Assembly (NCBI GenBank): GCA_026008535.1
Contig: BRKX01000003.1
Span: forward strand, 58,863,001 to 58,927,000
Length of the DNA: 64,000 nucleotides
Source of the DNA: Perilla frutescens
Taxonomy: Eukaryota > Streptophyta > Magnoliopsida > Lamiales > Lamiaceae
Direction: 5' to 3'
Each line of letters opens with the position of its first letter. Within the stretch, counting starts at the first letter, position 1. Shown one piece after another: positions 23,810 to 33,627 of the stretch. The translations under genes were made by a program, and so were the position numbers. The notes under the pieces are model-generated. The model ran no database searches, had not been told where the DNA came from, and saw only the letters and a list, made by a program, of their open reading frames with translations.

Positions 23810-25060
23810 ACAAATGTAGGAGACATTTTTAATTGTAGATGCCAAATGATGTTTATAAAATAAAATATACAATAAAACCTCTATAAATTAATAATCTTGG
23901 GATCATGAAATTTTATTAATTTAGAGAGATATTAATATATCGATAAATTAATATTTTATTAATTAAAAGAGAGACTTTTTAAATTTAGCAAATTTAGTAC
24001 ATATGTATTGAAAATAAATGAATTCATATATATGTTTCATTGATTATATTCATGCATAAACCAATTCTTTGTAACTAATTAAATATATTCATGTATAATA
24101 TAAATTCATTGTATACAATTAACTATTATATTCATGGACGCATGTATCAATTCATTAGAATTACTTAAATATACATGTTTACAGTAATTCGTTGCACTTA
24201 AATAACTATTATAGCCAATTAAATATATTCATGCATGATGAATGAAACATATACTATATAAATCTCAATATAGAATTAAAATAATTCATAACACTCAACC
24301 ATGCCTTCTTATCTTAAAGGCATTGCAAAATCATCCATGAATGATCAAATATGTAAAGCATCAATTTATATATATGAATGATCGCAAAATCATCCATGAA
24401 TAGATTCATATTTTAGTAAATTACCATAATATTTATGAATGATTAATTTAAAGTTTTAATGGGACCATATACTTATAAAGGGATTTTTCGAAAAATTATT
24501 ATCTTATTATCTTATCGAATTTGATGATTTTTTACAAAGGCCCACGTCAGGATCGGAAAATTTTATTATTTTAGAGAGAGTATTAATTTATAGAGGTTTT
24601 ACTGTAAGTGGTTTTTTTTTTCCTTAAGTTATCCAAACAAACAGATCATTAATTTTAAAGTTCTAAAATGTAATTTAAAATTCTCAAACAAACATTCTCA
24701 ATATTTATAAAGCAGGACCGTAATTATTTTTAGTTATTGGGCATCCGGCCCAAAGTGTGGTTGCGCACTCCACATCTCCATATCTACTAGCAGGGTAAAA
24801 TATACACACACATTTTTAAGAGTAGATGCCAAATAATGGTTTAGAATAAGATATAAGTAAACTATATATTTTTTTCTTATCCAATCAAACAAATACTAGA
24901 TTTTAAAGTTCTAACATATAATTTAAATTTCTCAAGCACGCATTCTCAATATTTCAAAATTAGGAGTATAATTAAGTTTAGTTATTGAGTATCCAGCTCA
25001 AAATGTGCATGTTCACCCCATATCTCTATATATACTAGAACGATATTGTATTGTTATGAG
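23810..25060. repeat. Two tandem copies of a ~235-bp repeat, one split by a transposon
   Basis: Copy 1 is 23810-23869 plus 24607-24800 and copy 2 is about 24812-25045. Shared phrases in order: gtagatgccaaat, ttttaaagttcta, cattctcaatattt, ttagttattgrgyatcc, catatct and tatactag. Copy 1 is interrupted by the pogo-like element. Copy 2 shows the uninterrupted site (ataTAAGTaaac). Confidence 0.7.
23870..24604. mobile_element. pogo/Emigrant-like (Tc1/mariner) non-autonomous element
   Basis: Left end CAATAAAACCTCTATAAATT and right end (reverse complement) CAGTAAAACCTCTATAAATT form the terminal inverted repeat I recall for Arabidopsis Emigrant/Lemi1 elements. It is flanked by TA duplications (23868-23869 and 24605-24606). 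At 735 bp with no transposase frame it is a non-autonomous copy. Insertion into one copy of a tandem repeat gives an internal empty-site control. Confidence 0.85.
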
Positions 25061-25432
25061 CCAAAAGCCATGTACTAGTATAAATATATGGTTGGGACTT
25101 ATTCATTCTATCTTTTCAAAATTTAATCAATGTGAGACTTCGATTGTATAACAACCACTAAGGCTCCCCTCAAACAAAGTACTTAATTTGTCTTGCTTAG
25201 AAATTAGAATTGTCTCGTCATCCAATTTCCTTATTTATTAGCCATCTAATTACATTTTTAGGTATGGTTCTAATACCATTTATTGGATCCAGTCCAAAGT
25301 GTCAATGCCCATTTCAAGGTTCCACGCTAGCACGATATTTTACATTTTTTCCACTCTCAAAATGCCTCTTATATATGTTATTACGTAGAGATGTGGTCGT
25401 GTTTACGTATATTTCCTAAGATTTTTCTTATA

Positions 25433-25680
25433 CTCCCTCCATTTCGTTTTATTTGTTGTTTTAGGTTTTTTATCTAGAATTAACAATTAATTATTAATTT
25501 TGTGGACAAATACACACATCCCTCATATATGTCATAAAATTTTATTTAATTATATTTTTCTAAAATAGAATTTGTGATAGGGTTAAATGAGAGAGAGAGA
25601 GTGGGAAAATATATAAAACAACGAATATTTTAGAACAAAATAAAAAAATTCAAACAATAAATAAAACGAAATAGATAGAG
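25433..25680. mobile_element. Stowaway-type MITE
   Basis: TA-flanked element of 248 bp starting CTCCCTCCATTTCGTTTTAT and ending with its diverged complement ATAAAACGAAATAGATAGAG. The CTCCCTCC terminus and TA duplication are the Stowaway (Tc1/mariner) signature. Confidence 0.88.
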
Positions 25681-25682
25681 TA

Positions 25683-26273
25683 TTTATTAATATAGGTGAG
25701 ACTTGGTTCGTATATCAATCAATAATAGGTTTAATGCAATATAATAAATACAAACAAAATTAAAAGGCATGTTCGTCAAAACCGCCGAACTCAGCTGTAC
25801 GTTGTCTTTAAATGACGACATAGGCTTTGACATTATCTATGATTTATAGGAACCTAAGCAACTCTCGTTTTTTCTTCACAGATTAACAGCTGTTTTTTTT
25901 TTCTTCATCTAATTAATAGCTCTGATTTAATTTCCTTAGTTTTAAATGAGAACATACAGCTCTGTTATTTGACTTGGATGTTCAGCCATGCACTAAAATT
26001 TATTACTCATCAGCGAAAATCCCGGATATCTGAAAAGCCTAGTTTCGACTTTTTATTGCATATAATATCATTTTATTTCAGGAATACACGTCAATCGTAT
26101 GTTTATAATGGGAGGGTCGATCCTACACCTCTACCCATTACACTCATAGCGTCAGATTTGACCACGTGTAAAGGACATACTAGAGAAGTCAGCGAGTCAT
26201 CCCTTGGCCGGTTGAGACAGCCGAACCAAAACTTCTAGCAACCCGTGCATGGAGTTATCCCCTTCGTTAGGGC
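25683..26273. other. Intergenic DNA left of the giant MULE
   Basis: No gene recognised. A short open frame at 25969-26238 shows no domain. Confidence 0.4.
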
Positions 26274-26664
26274 AAATTATATGCTACCCCCGGGTAATAC
26301 CCGGGGGTGTCCCCTGCCGACGCGTGGACAGGGCTTTTAATTTTCTTTTCCTTTTTTTTTTGTAGCCTGAAAATCCAAAATACGGTGTATTTTTGCAGAT
26401 ATACGCTCAACATCTATTGAGGCACTTTTCGCACTGATGACTGGATAGGTGAATGGGCCCCACCATGTACGTCAGCACAACATCATAGTACGTCGGCAGC
26501 TGTAATGCTTTCCGATTCCGGCGTCCCCACCGGATTTTTTTCATGTCGGCAAGTCATCCAGGATATAGAGCGCAATGAGTTCGACCAGATCCCCATATTT
26601 TCAGAATTTTCGGAGATTGTTTGTTTTATTAATAGGATTTTCTAGAGATTTACGGAGAAAACCC
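26274..26664 (+). repeat. Left TIR of the giant MULE
   Basis: 391 bp, matching the right TIR in reverse complement nearly base for base up to GAGAAAACCC. It is 21 bp longer than the right arm owing to an extra segment in the part reading gtacgtcagcacaacatcata. Near its tip (26287-26307) sits a perfect palindrome with arms CCCCCGGGTA and TACCCGGGGG around one A. Confidence 0.93.
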
Positions 26665-27003
26665 AGTAAATATTTTGAAAATTGGCGGCAAGAGGGATAT
26701 GGGGTTTAAATATATTTGACAAAATTTTTATTAAGAAATTTCGAAGGCAAAGCACCACACATTTGATGAAGAATTTTTTTGAAGAAAAATCACGTTGGCG
26801 GCAAGGGTAATCACCTAGATGATGGAGAAATTTTTCGAAGAACATCACATTGGCGAGCCCACTTTAACTCTCTGTATTCATTTAATCTTCGATCTTTGTT
26901 ATCTGTTATCTGATATTTTTTTTGTAATTTCTGAAGATGTTAGCGGCGAAGCATATTTGTGATTACCCCCCATTTTTGTTAATTAAGCCGACGACCTGAT
27001 TGA

Positions 27004-27309
27004 GGTATGTTCCATCTTTATTTAATTTTCGAAGATTACACAGTTTTGGTTTGGTATTTACCCAATTTCTTTGTTTAACTCTCCTCAACATGTGCTTGAG
27101 ATTTACCTGGTTGTGCGGTGCAAGTCTTCCAGAAACGGTGTCTTTTTTAGGTTGTACCTTTTTTGGTATAGTTACATGTATGAGTTGTTCTATCCTGGAG
27201 TTTAAGTGATTAGTTTTTTTGGCCTAGTTTTAGATTTCGTTTTTGCTCGCTATCTGTGTAATTGGTATTTGATTGCTTGAAATTTTCGTTTCATGGTATT
27301 ATTGTTGTA
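27004..27309 (+). promoter_or_regulatory. Possible 5'-UTR intron of the MULE transposase
   Basis: A donor-like GAG/GTATGT at about 27003-27008 and an acceptor-like TTGTTGTAG ending at about 27309 bracket a T-rich stretch just before the transposase start at 27326. Inferred from splice consensus only. Confidence 0.35.
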
Positions 27310-27325
27310 GGTTATATATTTTGAA

Positions 27326-29825
27326 ATGAATATTGATCTGAATATTGCAATTGAGACTGATGTTTCCGATGAGGATAATCCTAATCGGAATACTGATAGA
27401 GATGAATTCCATGAATCTGATGATGAATTAAGTTGTGGCGATGATTCCATATCTTTGGAATTAGAGAAACGGTTTGAAGTTGGAAATATTGTGGAGAGTC
27501 CAGAGCAAGTATACTTACTTTATTATGAGTATGGGAGGTGTCGTGGGTTTAGTGTTAGGAAGGGTGATCAATCATTTCTCTGGCAGTAATTTGCTGCGTA
27601 TGAAAGAGTATGATTGTTCATGTGAAGGTAGATCTGACGAGAAACGATCAAAACTGAGATTACCTGCTTATAAAAGGCAGTTTACCCGCACTGGTTGTAA
27701 GGCAGGCATACGTATGATTAGGGAGCGGGATGGGCCTTGGAAAATACAAAAATTTATTAAGAGCATAACCATGAAATGCTTGCAGTAGATCAACCATATT
27801 TGTTGCGAACTGCACGTCAGTTATCTCATGCAAAGCAATCACTTGTTGAAGCTCTTAACTCAGCCGGAATAGGAGTTAGTCGGGCTTGTAGGTTTCTAGA
27901 GATGGAAGCTGGTGGTCCTCAAAATATTAGATTCACGGGAAGGGATGATTATAACCATTTGAATCGTGCGAAGCTATCTACCAGCATTGACAATGTTGAT
28001 GTAAATGCCCTTGTGCAATTCTTTGTGAAGAAATCAAATGAGGAGTCTTTCTTTTATTGGAATGTTCAGGTCGATGATGAAGGCCGATTGATGAATTTTT
28101 TTTTCAGAGACTCCCGTGCACTGATTGACTATGAGTATTTTGGTGATGTTTTATCGGTCGATACAACCTACAAAACAAATAGATATAATTTGATATGTGC
28201 ACCATTTGTAGGGATTAATCATTATATGAAAAATGTAATGTTTAAATTGGCCTTCTTATCGAATGAGACTAATACTTCCTTTGAATGGATGTTTTCAACT
28301 TTTTTGGAATCAATGCATGGGAGGGAGCCTCGAGTGATATTTACTGATCAAAGTCAGCCTTTAATGAATGGAATTGATTTAAACTTTCGCACTGCAAGTC
28401 ATAGATTGTGCCAGTGGCATATTGCCCGAAATGCCCCATCTCATTTTGGGGCTTTGAATGCGAACAGTGAGTTTAGAAAGAGGTGGTATTATTGCATGAA
28501 TGGTGTGGAGTCTAATGTTGAGTTTGAGAAATGTTGGGGGCCATGATTCGAACGTTTAAGCTTGAGGGAAATAGGTGGTTTTCAGGTATGTACAAATTGA
28601 GGAAAAGATGGGCATCTGTCTTCACAAACAATACTTTCAGCGCCAGGCTTCTCACTACATCTAGGAGTGAGGCGACCAATAAGGTCTTGAAAGATTTATG
28701 CAATGCTAGATGTTCACTAATTGATATTGTGCAGAATTTTGAGCGAATACAGCTTGATTGGTGAATGGAGGAGCGTGCAGATGATGCAGCAAATATTGGA
28801 AGCGCTGGGCAGTTTGTGAGCAACAGTCTTTTGTTGGCTCAAGCTTCGAAGATTTATACACGTAATGTTTATAAAATCTTTGAGGCACAAGTGGCACTTG
28901 CAATAACTGTCGTTGTTATTGGGAATCCGGTCTATGACAACGATGAATCAATGCAATTTAGGGTAGCCTCTCAGCCCCTTATGACAAGGATTAGGTGTGT
29001 GCAATTTAATAGGACAACCAATCTCGCCACCTGTTCCTGTCGCATGTGGGAGACCGAAGGGATACTGTGCCAGCATATTTTCCAAGTGTATTTGGCTATG
29101 AATGTGATGAAGTTTCCTAAGTGTTACATTCTTCCCCGGTGGACTAGAAAGGCAAATGAGAGGCATGTGAATGACGGGGGTCAGTTCTGCAACTCGAAAG
29201 CGGGTAATGTTGTTGGTCAAATGAGCTTTGTAAACTATATCATGCGGATGATGCTGGAGTTAGTGCATGATGCCAAACAACAACCTGAATCTAGAAAAAT
29301 CATGCTCAATCATGTAGCTGCACTAAAGAGTGAACTAAGCTCGTCACATAAAGGTGTTGGGTCAACTTTCGAGGAAGATGGTCAGTTGGGTTCAAGAGGA
29401 CAACAATCAAGCGAAATTTGGCCGCCACTATCTCGAAAACGAGGCAGAAGTCCCTCACCAAAGTTGAAGTCGCACTGGAGTAAGAAGAAAGGTGAAGCCA
29501 GGGTGAAGAGAAGTTCACAACCTCTAAAATGGCCAGGTATGTTCTGGAGTTGACACTTCATTGAGCATCATAATAAACCAGATAATTGTATGATTGGTTA
29601 TGAGATTGCATTCTGGTTGTTTCAGACATAGAGTGTTCTCAGCAGATAGAATCAACAAGCCACAAGTCAATTGACTCCAGACAAAAGAGTCCGTCAATTT
29701 GTGGCATTAACACTCAGGAGGAGAACAATAATGCAAGACTGAGTCAGTTTTCTCAAAATGAGAGCTTGGACAATCCTATTGATGTTACATCAATTTTCCA
29801 GGTTCAAAGTAGAAATCGTATGTGA
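27326..29825 (+). pseudogene. FAR1/MULE-type transposase, broken by frameshifts and a stop
   Basis: The coding order is that of a MULE transposase related to FAR1/FHY3. An acidic N-terminus leads into a FAR1-type DNA-binding region (YYEYGRCRGFSVRKGDQ, CSCEGR, TRTGCKAGIR, then the expected HNHE in another frame). Then comes a DDE-type MULE core (VLSVDTTYKTNRYNL, VIFTDQSQPLMN, CQWHIARNAP) and a SWIM zinc finger (CSCRMWETEGILCQH). The tail is basic (KKKGEARVKR). A short intron 29537-29625 (GTATGT...TTCAG) joins in frame to a final exon ending at TGA 29823-29825. The frame changes near 27570, 27763 and 28540, and an in-frame TGA lies at 28762-28764 (probably once a Trp codon). It would have supplied cut-and-paste transposition and TIR binding. 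As it stands it is not translatable in one frame. Confidence 0.88.
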
Positions 29826-30094
29826 AAATGTTATGAGCTTGTACATCTTTAAGACTCTAACCTTACATTTGTTGGCATTATAGTCGCAAGCGGGAGAGAA
29901 TGCGGGCCGCAAAGTGTGGGTGTAACCTACTATATGCTTTGGATTCTGATTTTGCTTAAATGAAACCCTAGCCAGCCTCGTTTTTGTTCTCCTTTGTACA
30001 TGATTGTGACATTTCAGAACTCCACTTTTCTATTATCCGAAAATTCAATCTACATTTTATTATTTTCTGCATGAAGCTTATAATACTTATCCAC

Positions 30095-30108
30095 TATATA
30101 TATATATA
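30095..30108 (+). promoter_or_regulatory. TATA box of Myb/SANT-like copy A
   Basis: TATATATATATATA, 54-67 nt upstream of the ATG at 30162. Copies B and C have TATA boxes at matching distances. Confidence 0.6.
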
Positions 30109-30161
30109 GACATATAACCTAGCAACTCCCAAAAAATTTCGTAGAGATTTTCGAAAGAGGA

Positions 30162-30924
30162 ATGGCTCCGCTTTCTAGAAAACAGGACGATGTGTTCTAC
30201 TTTGAGCCTTGGAGTCGTTATCTTGAGTCTGTTGTCTTGCACGAGCTTCAAGAGGAGCATTGGCATGGGAACTAGATACCAGGAAAAGATGAAGACAACC
30301 TATGAGTGCTTTATCGTGTTCGTCAAATTGTCCAAAATCGGCTAAGAATGATGTTCACCGTTGCAGAGTTCGAGACTAAGTTGGAGGAGTGGCGCCACAG
30401 GTATGAAATGTTTCAGTGGTTGCTCGATCAAATTAATCCCATGCGCTATGACTCCATAAGTAATGTTGTAAGAGCTGAAGATGATGAATGGGAGGTCATT
30501 GAGCGGGTAAGCATGTTTATAGTTCCGTTCTATGGCCATCTTAGGTTTTATAACTTAATTTTAAACGATAACTAAAGTAGAGTTGTTCTCGTAGATATGG
30601 CTCGAGGTTCTAGCCTACAAGGATGAAGGAGAGAAAAACTGGTGGATTCTGAAGTTGTTATTCGAGGTGGAGGAAGTAATTGATGATGATGATGAAATCA
30701 TCGATACTACACCGCCTCTCTCCGATGAGCTGGAGATGAATGGTGATGATGACGGTGAAGGAGAAGGCGATGTTGTCCCCGACAGTAAAGATGAAGATGA
30801 TGCTAGAATCTGGACTTCATGTCGCTTCCATCATGGCACCACAATACCAATAACCCTGATAGCGTATATTCCCTACATAGGGTTAATAAGTTGGTGTGTT
30901 GTACTTTCGTATGTGCTACCTTAA
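30162..30924 (+). pseudogene. Myb/SANT-like gene, copy A, with two in-frame stops
   Basis: Two exons, 30162-30506 and 30595-30924, split by a phase-0 intron (CGG/GTAAGC...CGTAG/ATA). Exon 1 carries W-S-Y-ES---HEL (FEPWSRYLESVVLHEL), then VAEFETKLEEWRHRYEMFQW. The latter is the helix 3 and linker pattern of Myb/SANT-like (Myb_DNA-bind_3) domains. A W-centred segment (DDEWEVIER) sits at the exon end. Exon 2 begins IWLEVLAYKDEGEKNWWILK, matching the AY--EGEP-W----LF pattern of copy C, then runs into a long Asp/Glu tract. In-frame TAG (30273-30275) and TGA (30303-30305) break exon 1 where copies B and C are open. The domain name is from pattern recognition only. Confidence 0.65.
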
Positions 30925-31289
30925 GTAGCTAGTATGTTGTGTCATGTTGTTTGTTTGTAATATTGTTCGTCGTTTGTGAGATGTATGTTGGGTTTCCTTA
31001 GGGGCCTTGCTTATGCTTGTGTAGTTTGACCTTCGTGGTACCTAATATCGTCTTGTCTTTAAGTTGATGTATTGAAGGTTTGTTTAAATATTAAAACATC
31101 GATCCACCTGCATTTTTAGCTGAAAATTGCTACACAATTTGGAGGCAATTTAGATTTCCAACACCAACATTCATGAATTGGTATCCAATGCAAATTGAGA
31201 CAAGTAGTTTATTTGAAAATACTTTTCTCTTCTATAAATAGGTTTGTTCAAGTGTTAGGCCCACGAGAAGGTGAAATACTTTTCTCAAC

Positions 31290-31297
31290 TATAAATA
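31290..31297 (+). promoter_or_regulatory. Duplicated TATA-box module of Myb/SANT-like copy B
   Basis: TATAAATA 41-48 nt before the ATG at 31338. The block aaatacttttctc--ctataaatagg occurs twice, at about 31217-31242 and 31274-31299, so the core promoter is duplicated about 57 bp apart. Confidence 0.55.
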
Positions 31298-31337
31298 GGC
31301 GCATAATATCCTCAAAGCTTTAATAGTCTCACGAAAA

Positions 31338-31921
31338 ATGGCAGCACCTGGGAATAATAACACTCAACATTTTCAGTTCTACCAACCGCCGTGGTCACAA
31401 GAGGTGGATCTATTTTGTCTATCCCATATCCATTTCTTAGTTTTCATTAAGAAATGGGTGCCTGGTGAGGACGAACGCAACCTCCGGTGTCTATCAATCA
31501 TTAAAGCGGAACTGCAAACTGAGAAGGCGATCGACACTCCACTTGAACTATTTGAAGGAAGGGTTGAGACCTGGCATCGGAGGTATGAAATGATGTCTTG
31601 GCTGATCTGTTTCGCCGGAGTTGATACCTTCTGTATGCACGACAAGACTGTTTATCTTTCTGAACAAGAATAGGCACATGTTGCATAGGTTTGATCTTTT
31701 CTTCAACGATTACGATGTACATGCTTTAATGACCTTCAGCCTGCTATAAGTGACGTGATCTTCCCTCATAGGTACGCCCCGATATCCTCGTGTATAAGGA
31801 AGCTGGCGAGGAGGGATGGCATTTGCTTAAAGCCATGTTTGAGACCCTACCGAGCAATGACGAACCCGACGAAGACTCCCAAATGGATGGCCCTCCAGCA
31901 GCCATTTCAGACGATGATTAG
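31338..31921 (+). pseudogene. Myb/SANT-like gene, copy B, with stops at the exon junction
   Basis: Exons 31338-31688 and 31772-31921, phase-0 intron as in copies A and C. Exon 1 shows FYQPPWSQEVDLF, KKWVPGEDERN and FEGRVETWHRRYEMMSWLI, aligning with WRHRYEMFQWLL in A and LRERYDTHGWLI in C. At the junction the frame reads EQE-stop-AHVA-stop. The first TAG (31671-31673) sits where A and C have Trp, so a TGG-to-TAG change is likely; the second TAG (31686-31688) abuts the donor. Exon 2 reads VRPDILVYKEAGEEGWHLLK and stays open for 49 codons, ending in an acidic tail. If the intron were used differently, a truncated 111-residue protein could still be made. Confidence 0.6.
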
Positions 31922-32205
31922 AGATGATAATCTATCATTACAGTTGTATTAATGGATAGTTATAAGTAAGCCCAAGTATTTGATTTTTTCCATGAATCAA
32001 TGTAGCATCCGTGAACGACATATCTAATCAATCGTACTGTATGAAGATCGTGGCTTATTTGAAAAAATGTATGAAAATATATTCTCTGCTAGTAGGCAGC
32101 TTTATCCAATGCTTGTTTTATATGTCACGGACCTCACAAGAATGCTATAGTAGTCCCAACACAAATTACAGCCTTCCACTTTAGCAATGAAAATATTATA
32201 TGTAC

Positions 32206-32213
32206 TATATAAA
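32206..32213 (+). promoter_or_regulatory. TATA box of Myb/SANT-like copy C
   Basis: TATATAAA, about 57-64 nt upstream of the chosen ATG at 32270. It overlaps the upstream in-frame ATG (32213), so that ATG would lie outside the transcript. This decides the start. Confidence 0.6.
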
Positions 32214-32269
32214 TGAGATGGATATATTACATTTATTTGAAGCACCATTTTCTTGCAAAAACATCAGCT

Positions 32270-32865
32270 ATGTCTTCTATGTCCCAAGAAAATTATTTCT
32301 ACGACGAGCATTGGACACCCCGCATTGAGAAAAGCTTCATCGATGAGCTGTTGACGCAGAAGGATTCCGGCAAGTGGGTTGTAGGGAACAACGCAAACGA
32401 AAAAGCACTGGATAATGCGGCAAACGTCGTTAATGAAATGTTCAATGTAAGTTACATGCCGGAATTCTACCGATCCAAGGTGCAAGTGCTACGAGAACGT
32501 TACGACACCCATGGTTGGCTGATTAGACAGCCCTATGATGTGAAGCACAACACAAAGACAAATAAGTTCTCCCCTATCTACCCAGATGCATGGTCCAATC
32601 TAGCCATCGTAAGTCAAATGAAGAATTATGTAGGATTTGTATAAAGAAAGACATCGCTTCATAGTTACTAATCTCTTTTTTGTGTGAGTTGCAGATGAAC
32701 CCAGTAGCCCTTGCTTATGAGGAGGAAGGCGAGCCTCATTGGTATGACTTGTTCAAATTATTTTTCGTAGAGGGACCAGATCTTGGATCGGATGAACTTC
32801 CGGTACCTTGGAGGCATAGGTATTCAGAGGATAAGATGGACAGTTCAGATTCTGATTCAATCTAA
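32270..32865 (+). CDS. Myb/SANT-like protein, copy C, intact two-exon gene
   Basis: Exons 32270-32608 and 32695-32865 join in phase 0 (ATC/GTAAGT...GTTGCAG/ATG) to give 169 residues without a stop. Residues about 12-30 (HWTPRIEKSFIDELLTQK) are helix 1 with the usual initial Trp. KALDNAANVVNEMFNVSY is helix 2. RSKVQVLRERYDTHGWLI is helix 3 plus linker. DAWSNLAI-MNPVALAYEEEGEPHWYDL is the family's C-terminal block (W..I...NP.A.AY...GEP....L..LF). The end is acidic and Ser-rich (SSDSDSI). This is the Myb/SANT-like DNA-binding pattern found in plant L10-interacting Myb proteins and Harbinger ORF1-type proteins. It is a likely nuclear DNA-binding protein. It is the last of three tandem copies inside the MULE and the only one open throughout. 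The role is inferred; TIR or promoter binding is a guess. Confidence 0.7.
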
Positions 32866-33627
32866 GAAATGCGGCTTGATTGGGAAGGAGGCATTGAGAT
32901 GGTTGAAGGGTTCTAGGATTTTCGTGGCTTGATTGTATTTTTCTACTGTCAACGTTTTATATGTTTTCACGTGTTCGTCAAACTATGTTTCTATTCCGGA
33001 GTCATAATAAAAAAATGATTCTCTCCTATGCAGATTAACCGATCAACTACTAGTAGCTAGGCTCATTAAACCCCCAACTAAAGATAAAAGAGAGGCCCAT
33101 TCATACAGGAAATATAACAGGCCCATCACCAAGCCACAACTGAGAAATTAATTTTTAATATCCAATATTTCATTTCAGGCTCATTTAACCTTTTCACTAG
33201 TTAATGATCATTCAAATATGGCATGCCGCTCATCGGTAGAAGTCTATTAAATTTGCAGGCTCCCAAAAGCATGTTAGAAAACAATTAACATACATTATCA
33301 ATTGTAAAAAAAAACCCAACAAATATTGGAGAAACATGAATCTCATGCAGGACTGTGCTATGATTGTGTAATCTAGATTATCAACAGCAACTAAAGGCAC
33401 TGCAAATATATTTCTAAATTAAGAGGCACACTACATAATAGTTGTTTGCATTAACCAAATGATCCTCTCCTCAGAACAAAAACCTCCAGGGGATTTCATT
33501 TAGCCATCCCACTCTGAAGTATTAAATACCACATTTTTCTACCCCTTCACTATGAATCCGTACATCATGACTAACAAAACAATACACAAAACCATTTGTA
33601 TCAGAACTACTACTTATGCAACTTTGT
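32866..33627. other. Convergent intergenic spacer within the MULE
   Basis: Lies between the 3' ends of Myb/SANT copy C (plus) and the ULP1 gene (minus) and should hold both 3' UTRs. No further gene seen. Confidence 0.5.

Noticed and set aside
27326..29553. Intact multi-intron host FAR1 gene
   Set aside because: The frame changes lack splice consensus sequences and occur within conserved motifs; the locus lies between MULE TIRs.
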